Origin: UMGS172 sp045651745
GTDB lineage: Bacteria; Bacillota; Clostridia; Oscillospirales; Acutalibacteraceae
Direction: 5' to 3'
DNA: 8,910 nucleotides
NCBI GenBank assembly: GCA_045651745.1
Contig: JAZRSW010000003.1
Location: 1 to 8,910, forward strand
Both the position numbers and the translations under genes were made by a program. This document shows, piece by piece, positions 5,783 to 8,910 of this stretch (position 1 is the stretch's first letter; each line of letters begins with the position of its first letter). Under the pieces are notes generated by a model that was not told where the DNA came from, ran no database searches, and saw only the letters and a program-made list of their open reading frames with translations.

Positions 5783-6325
5783 TTATTCCTCCATCTGCTT
5801 TCCTAAAAACGATGCGGCAACTTTGGCTAAAGAAACGTCGGTGTCGGTAGGCTTGGCACCGTCATCCGAGTTGAGCATCATAACAACGCCGGTAATGTCG
5901 CCGGCACTTAAAATCGGGATAGCGATATATGCCTTTCGGTCAAACCCTTCCAACGCTTCGGGTGCTTCACCCTGCGTTGAGCCATAAATGAATGACGCGC
6001 GCGACTCCATAAGCTCCTCAACGGCAGTTGAAACTCGGCGTTCCAAAACTTCGCGTCGGGTAATACCTGCGGCAGCAATACAATGGTCGCGGTCGCAGAT
6101 GATGACCGGCAAAGAGGTGTGCTTAATCATTGCCTCGGCGTACTGCACGGCAATTGGTGAAAGTTCACCTATCGGTGAATATTTTTTGAAGATAACCTCA
6201 CCGTCACCCGCAGTATAGATTTCAAGCGGGTCTCCATCCCTTATGCGAAGAACACGTCGGATTTCTTTTGGAATAACAACACGACCTAAATCATCAATTC
6301 TTCTCACTATTCCTGTAGCTTTCAT
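5783..6325 (-). CDS. spoVT: Stage V sporulation protein T, AbrB-type forespore regulator
   Basis: The 180-aa protein is almost exactly the length of B. subtilis SpoVT. The N-terminal AbrB swapped-hairpin DNA-binding domain (1-52) reads MKATGIVRRIDDLGRVVIPK and continues through EIRRVLRIRDGDPLEIY (21-37) and KKYSPIGEL (47-55), nearly identical to known SpoVT. The C-terminal part (about 58-178) is the GAF-like domain, with VIICDRDHCIAAAG (74-87) and IPILSAGDITGVVMML (136-151). SpoVT adjusts sigma-G-dependent genes in the forespore and affects spore coat and germination properties. An AAAGGAG ribosome binding site lies 8 nt before the ATG. It is the first gene of a two-gene unit with spoVAC, which fits joint forespore expression. 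It is divergent from an unknown membrane-anchored protein gene. Confidence 0.97.
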   Translation of the reverse strand: MKATGIVRRIDDLGRVVIPKEIRRVLRIRDGDPLEIYTAGDGEVIFKKYSPIGELSPIAVQYAEAMIKHTSLPVIICDRDHCIAAAGITRREVLERRVSTAVEELMESRASFIYGSTQGEAPEALEGFDRKAYIAIPILSAGDITGVVMMLNSDDGAKPTDTDVSLAKVAASFLGKQMEE

Positions 6326-6358
6326 ATATAAATCTCCTTTAATTTCAAATCGTGATAC

Positions 6359-6387
6359 TATTATTTGTGATTAAAGGGAATTTATAC
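6359..6387 (-). promoter_or_regulatory. Candidate sigma-G promoter of spoVT-spoVAC
   Basis: On the minus strand GTATA (6387-6383) fits the sigma-G -35 pattern GHATR. AATAATA (6365-6359), 17 nt downstream, differs from the -10 pattern CATNHTA by one base. B. subtilis spoVT is known to be sigma-G dependent, which supports the reading. No good sigma-A promoter competes close by on this strand. Confidence 0.4.
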
Positions 6388-6395
6388 TGCAAGAA

Positions 6396-6424
6396 TTTAC
6401 TTTTGAAATGAAATATGATATAAT
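6396..6424 (+). promoter_or_regulatory. Extended -10 promoter of the membrane-anchored protein gene
   Basis: TTTACT (6396-6401), a 17-nt spacer and TATAAT (6419-6424) preceded by TGA form an extended -10 sigma-A promoter just upstream of the GTG-started gene at 6445. It lies beside the spoVT promoter on the opposite strand. Confidence 0.75.
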
Positions 6425-6429
6425 AAATT

Positions 6430-6441
6430 AAAGGCGGTGAT
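6430..6441 (+). promoter_or_regulatory. Near-perfect ribosome binding site supporting a GTG start
   Basis: AAAGGCGGTGAT matches the full anti-16S complement AAAGGAGGTGAT in 11 of 12 positions and ends 3 nt before the GTG at 6445, confirming that start. Confidence 0.75.
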
Positions 6442-6444
6442 TTT

Positions 6445-7401
6445 GTGAAAAACAAAAAACTAATAATTACTATTATTCTTTCCGTTCTCATCACTCTAGC
6501 AGTTGTTTTTGCTGTCTTGTTTGGTATAAAGATATATCAAAACAAACTTGTTGAATCAGGTTATAGTGAAACACCAAACTCTGCTAATCAATATGCAAAA
6601 GACGTAACTATGATTCAATTGATTGCTACTCCCGAAAAATATGACGGTCAACTCGTTAGAGTAATCGGCGTGGGCAATCTTGAATTTGAAGGCAATTGCA
6701 TTTCGCTTAGCAAAGAGGATTTAAAATACGGCGTGGGCAATTCTATTTGGATTGAACTCGGTGAAAAAGCAATTTCTTACGAAGAAGCACAACAATATAA
6801 TGGCGAGTATGTAATCATAGAGGGTGTGTTTGATAAAGACGATTGCGGTCATAAGGATATGTTCTGCGGTTCAATCAAAAATATTAGTCGGTATGATTTG
6901 TGGGAAGTATATAAATATTATAATCCCCTTGATATGTATTCAATTACGAAAAACAACGATTCAACATACACGTATAAAATAGTTGATAAAAATGGTAATG
7001 TTTTGTTTTCAAAAGACAATGCTACTCGTGAACCAAATGTTGAGCAAGTCAATACATATATCCTAGGATTGAAAGTTCAAACAGGAACTGGGAAGTCAAC
7101 TAATTGGGCTGTGTATTGTGATGTTGAAAACAGTAAGGTCTCTGAGACTTTTCAATATGTTTTAATGGCACAAGGCAATTATGTTATTTATGCAAATTAT
7201 GAAAAAGGTGAACATAGCGTTATTGTCCAAAATATATTTGACAAGTCAGAATACTATAAAAAGCACATTCTAACAAACTGCTCTCCTGTTGCAGGAGATA
7301 TTGTGATAGGAGCGAAACCGAACGGCGCGGGAAGTGCGGTTGTTACATATTTAACTGGAACCGATTATAAGGAAACTGAATTTACAATAAAATTCCCATA
7401 A
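6445..7401 (+). CDS. Membrane-anchored extracytoplasmic protein of unknown function
   Basis: The 318-aa protein begins KNKK and has one hydrophobic segment (about 6-30) without a lipobox, so it is probably held in the membrane by an N-terminal anchor with the rest outside. Residues about 50-150 form a compact beta-rich domain with YDGQLVRVIGVGNLEFEGN (66-84), ISLSKEDLKYGVGNSIWIEL (86-105) and YNGEYVIIEGVFDKDDCGHK (118-137). The pattern resembles uncharacterised OB-fold-like domains I have seen in bacterial envelope proteins; I cannot attach a function. Residues 160-318 are a second beta-rich part, possibly Ig-like. Three cysteines (85, 134, 141) lie in the first domain. It starts with GTG, has its own promoter and a strong ribosome binding site, and stands alone, divergent from spoVT. 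Gene reality is firm; function unknown. Confidence 0.85.
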   Translation: MKNKKLIITIILSVLITLAVVFAVLFGIKIYQNKLVESGYSETPNSANQYAKDVTMIQLIATPEKYDGQLVRVIGVGNLEFEGNCISLSKEDLKYGVGNSIWIELGEKAISYEEAQQYNGEYVIIEGVFDKDDCGHKDMFCGSIKNISRYDLWEVYKYYNPLDMYSITKNNDSTYTYKIVDKNGNVLFSKDNATREPNVEQVNTYILGLKVQTGTGKSTNWAVYCDVENSKVSETFQYVLMAQGNYVIYANYEKGEHSVIVQNIFDKSEYYKKHILTNCSPVAGDIVIGAKPNGAGSAVVTYLTGTDYKETEFTIKFP

Positions 7402-7414
7402 TACAATTATAAAA

Positions 7415-7435
7415 GCGAGGTGAAATTCACCTCGC
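7415..7435 (+). terminator. Terminator hairpin after the membrane-anchored protein gene
   Basis: A perfect 9-bp GC-rich stem (7415-7423 with 7427-7435, GCGAGGTGA) has a 3-nt loop. The plus-strand tail CTTTG is U-poor, so termination may be weak there; the minus-strand tail TTTTA is better. It is followed by a second, stronger hairpin. Confidence 0.6.
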
Positions 7436-7500
7436 CTTTGATTGTATTCCTTTCCACCGCGTCATTATAAAGTACATCGCAACTATTTACATTCTTCAAT

Positions 7501-7530
7501 AAAAAAAGACGGCTTTCGCCGTCTTTTTTT
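7501..7530. terminator. Bidirectional terminator between convergent genes
   Basis: A perfect 13-bp stem, A7-GACGGC (7501-7513) with GCCGTC-T7 (7518-7530), closes on TTTC. Both strands end in a T7 run. It overlaps the stop codon of the lipoprotein gene and backs up the hairpin at 7415-7435 for the plus-strand gene. Confidence 0.92.
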
Positions 7531-8365
7531 ATTGAACTTTTATTGCACTGTTCGGAACTTCGTTTATATAGTCAAACGAGGTGATTACATAGCCTTTTTC
7601 ACCCGTTGCTTTTATATTAATTTTGAAAAGCGGTTGAGAAATTACGCAAGAATTGGTAGTAGCACAATCGGTGCAAGCGCCGTCGTGATTAACTTCTCTT
7701 GCCTGAACATAGACGGTGTATAAACCGTTTTTCGAACTTTCATATCCTTTTGCTGTAGCATCAAATCCGGTGAACCAAGCATCAGGCGGACATATCCAAT
7801 ATATTCCTTTTGCACTGTCGTATCGGTCGGATGCCTTTAAAAGATTTTTGGTGGCATCGTTTATATCAAAGAATTTTGCAGCATATTGATAAACAATACT
7901 TTCGGGGACCGCATATTGTTTGGATACTACTGTAGTACTTTCACGTTGATATTCCCAAACCTTTGTTTCAACACTGCTAAAATTTTCGTAAATATATGCG
8001 TGGAATATCTCCCAAGAGGAACGATTCAAAATTCTATTTGCAGTTAATCCCGAAACACCTTTGTCGGTTAATGCCAAGGCGTTGCCACCATCAAATCCGC
8101 CTTCTTCGGTGTTAAACGGTAACGAGGGCGCGGTTTCTTCGGTGACGCTGGACGTGACGGAATTCGTACTGCTACTCGTTTCGATGCCTGACGAAGAATC
8201 GTCGGGCGTAGAGGCATCTGACGAGGTTGTGTCAGTTGTACTTTCTGCACTGCTTGCTGGGGAAGACGAAGTGTTGGTATCGGCAGGTTCACTGTCTTTT
8301 TCACCGCAAGCGGACATCCCCAACACAAAAATAATTGCCAAAAGCAATGCTAAAAATTTTTTCAT
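7529..8365 (-). CDS. Secreted lipoprotein with Ser/Thr-rich linker, function unknown
   Basis: The 278-aa protein has a lipoprotein signal peptide: a KK start, a hydrophobic core (4-16) and the lipobox MSAC with lipidated Cys20. Residues 23-80 are a low-complexity linker dominated by Ser, Thr, Asp and Glu, the kind that spaces a domain away from the cell wall. The folded part (about 95-278) is rich in aromatic residues (SSWEIFHAYIYENF at 116-129; YWICPPDAWFTGF at 189-201) and carries CTDCATTNSC (231-240), a C-x2-C-x5-C cluster that could hold a metal or a disulfide. I do not recognise the family. The ribosome binding site GAGGAT and a strong sigma-A promoter precede the ATG. The gene stands alone, converging on the membrane-anchored protein gene and divergent from rarA. 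It appears to be an extracellular lipoprotein of the Gram-positive type. Confidence 0.88.
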   Translation of the reverse strand: MKKFLALLLAIIFVLGMSACGEKDSEPADTNTSSSPASSAESTTDTTSSDASTPDDSSSGIETSSSTNSVTSSVTEETAPSLPFNTEEGGFDGGNALALTDKGVSGLTANRILNRSSWEIFHAYIYENFSSVETKVWEYQRESTTVVSKQYAVPESIVYQYAAKFFDINDATKNLLKASDRYDSAKGIYWICPPDAWFTGFDATAKGYESSKNGLYTVYVQAREVNHDGACTDCATTNSCVISQPLFKINIKATGEKGYVITSFDYINEVPNSAIKVQ

Positions 8366-8402
8366 TTTATTATCCTCTTCAAAATAGCTAATTTACCCAT
8401 TA

Positions 8403-8431
8403 ATTATATAGCATTAAATTGAATTTTTCAA
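8403..8431 (-). promoter_or_regulatory. Sigma-A promoter of the lipoprotein gene
   Basis: On the minus strand TTGAAA (8431-8426), a 17-nt spacer and a perfect TATAAT (8408-8403) precede the lipoprotein ATG by about 40 nt. Confidence 0.8.
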
Positions 8432-8527
8432 GAGGGAGCATGTCATTGTGTTGGCGTTAAATGAACTTCCGAGGACGCGAAGTCTCTACAAAATGCAAAC
8501 CACATTTTATTTATTTCGTGGTAAGGG

Positions 8528-8556
8528 TTGAAAAATTTACAATATTATGTCATAAT
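8528..8556 (+). promoter_or_regulatory. Candidate promoter of rarA
   Basis: TTGAAA (8528-8533) and CATAAT (8551-8556), 17 nt apart, precede the rarA start by about 35 nt. The -10 is the right arm of a 13-bp dyad, ATTATG-T-CATAAT (8544-8556). Confidence 0.6.
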
Positions 8557-8590
8557 GATACAAATGATTTAGTGTAAGGGAGGGTGGTTT

Positions 8591-8910
8591 ATGAATTCAC
8601 CGCTTGCAGACCGTATAAGACCGCAATCGTTGGATGATGTTGTCGGACAAAAGCATATTTTAGGTGAGGGTAAACCACTTCGCCGAATTTTAGAGTCGGG
8701 TACTATTCCGAACCTTATTTTTTACGGACCGTCGGGCGTCGGCAAAACCACCGTTGCAAGTATTATTGCCAAGCAGAGCAACAAAAGGCTTTATAAACTG
8801 AATGCTACCACCGCCTCGACTGCCGACATTCGCGAAATGTTGTCATCTGCCGAAATGATTGGCGGAGAAAACGGCATTTTACTTTATTTGGACGAGATTC
8901 AGTATTTTAA
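8591..8910 (+). CDS. rarA: Replication-associated recombination protein A (RarA/MgsA), 5' part
   Basis: The first 106 codons are present and the gene runs off the right edge; the frame is open throughout. The start PLADRIRPQSLDDVVGQKH (4-22) is the typical RarA/clamp-loader entry motif. Walker A is GPSGVGKT (46-53) and Walker B is LLYLDEI (97-103), followed by the QYF that RarA proteins carry there. Family members are AAA+ ATPases of about 420-440 aa related to clamp loaders and RuvB, acting with SSB at stalled replication forks and gaps. The residues between (ATTASTADIREM, 72-83) also fit RarA rather than DnaX or RuvB. A GGGAGGGTGG stretch precedes the ATG. Only the N-terminal half of the ATPase domain is visible, so integrity of the rest is unknown. 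Confidence 0.93.
   Translation, partial: MNSPLADRIRPQSLDDVVGQKHILGEGKPLRRILESGTIPNLIFYGPSGVGKTTVASIIAKQSNKRLYKLNATTASTADIREMLSSAEMIGGENGILLYLDEIQYF

Noticed and set aside
7402..7500. Possible small gene or RNA between the convergent genes
   Set aside because: It contains the terminator hairpin at 7415-7435 and otherwise plain AT-rich sequence without promoter or ribosome binding site.
8061..8387. 108-codon plus-strand frame antisense to the lipoprotein gene
   Set aside because: It reflects the low-complexity Ser/Thr linker read on the other strand and runs over the lipoprotein's signal peptide and start region.
8440..8460. Hexapeptide frame (MSLCWR) resembling a leader peptide
   Set aside because: The ribosome binding site is only 1-2 nt from the ATG, and no attenuator hairpin pair or convincing promoter is visible.
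8498..8523. ACCAC...GTGGT inverted repeat as a structured RNA or terminator
   Set aside because: Only a 5-bp stem with a long AT loop and no T run; too weak to call.
8461..8577. 38-codon ATG-started frame before rarA
   Set aside because: No ribosome binding site at a usable distance, and it covers the rarA promoter. The GTG frame at 8448 is the slightly better, still weak, candidate.

Overview
The window looks like chromosomal DNA from a spore-forming, fairly low-GC Clostridia (Bacillota), perhaps a gut Oscillospirales/Lachnospirales-type organism. The spore-forming assignment rests on a full-length SpoVT and a full-length SpoVAC. Strong AAAGGAG-type ribosome binding sites, consensus TATAAT promoters and a RarA with clostridial-looking motifs fit the same picture. 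No RNA gene, CRISPR array, IS element or prophage gene is visible. The lineage below class is a guess.

Left part (10-3632, minus strand): four tightly packed genes form one apparent operon, transcribed SDR dehydrogenase -> type I dehydroquinase-like Schiff-base lyase -> Gfo/Idh/MocA oxidoreductase -> PIG3-type quinone oxidoreductase/enone reductase. The gaps are 4, 13 and 27 nt, and the operon may continue beyond the left edge. An AraC-family regulator (3781-4542) is divergently transcribed from the same 148-bp intergenic region and is the obvious candidate controller. The enzyme set (two alcohol dehydrogenases, one dehydratase-like enzyme, one C=C or quinone reductase) suggests breakdown of a polyhydroxylated substrate such as a cyclitol, a sugar acid or a quinate-like compound. 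The substrate cannot be read from the sequence. The lyase keeps the catalytic His/Lys pair but has lost residues that dehydroquinases use to bind their substrate, which makes this operon the most interesting part of the window.

Middle (4545-5329): after a perfect-hairpin terminator comes an SGNH/GDSL hydrolase gene with its own extended -10 promoter, directly preceded by a 16-bp perfect palindrome. Its core TTTGCAAA also occurs inside the araC promoter, so the hydrolase may be co-regulated with the operon.

Sporulation block (5329-6325, minus strand): spoVT and spoVAC form a coupled pair, with the spoVAC ribosome binding site inside the end of spoVT. A plausible sigma-G promoter precedes spoVT. 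spoVAD and spoVAE are not next to spoVAC.

Right part (6396-8910): a membrane-anchored protein of unknown function runs divergently from spoVT and converges on a Ser/Thr-linker lipoprotein gene on the minus strand; two hairpin terminators lie between them. The lipoprotein is divergent from the 5' part of rarA (AAA+ ATPase acting at stalled replication forks), which is cut by the right edge. Every real intergenic space is shorter than 300 bp and is filled mainly by promoters and terminators.
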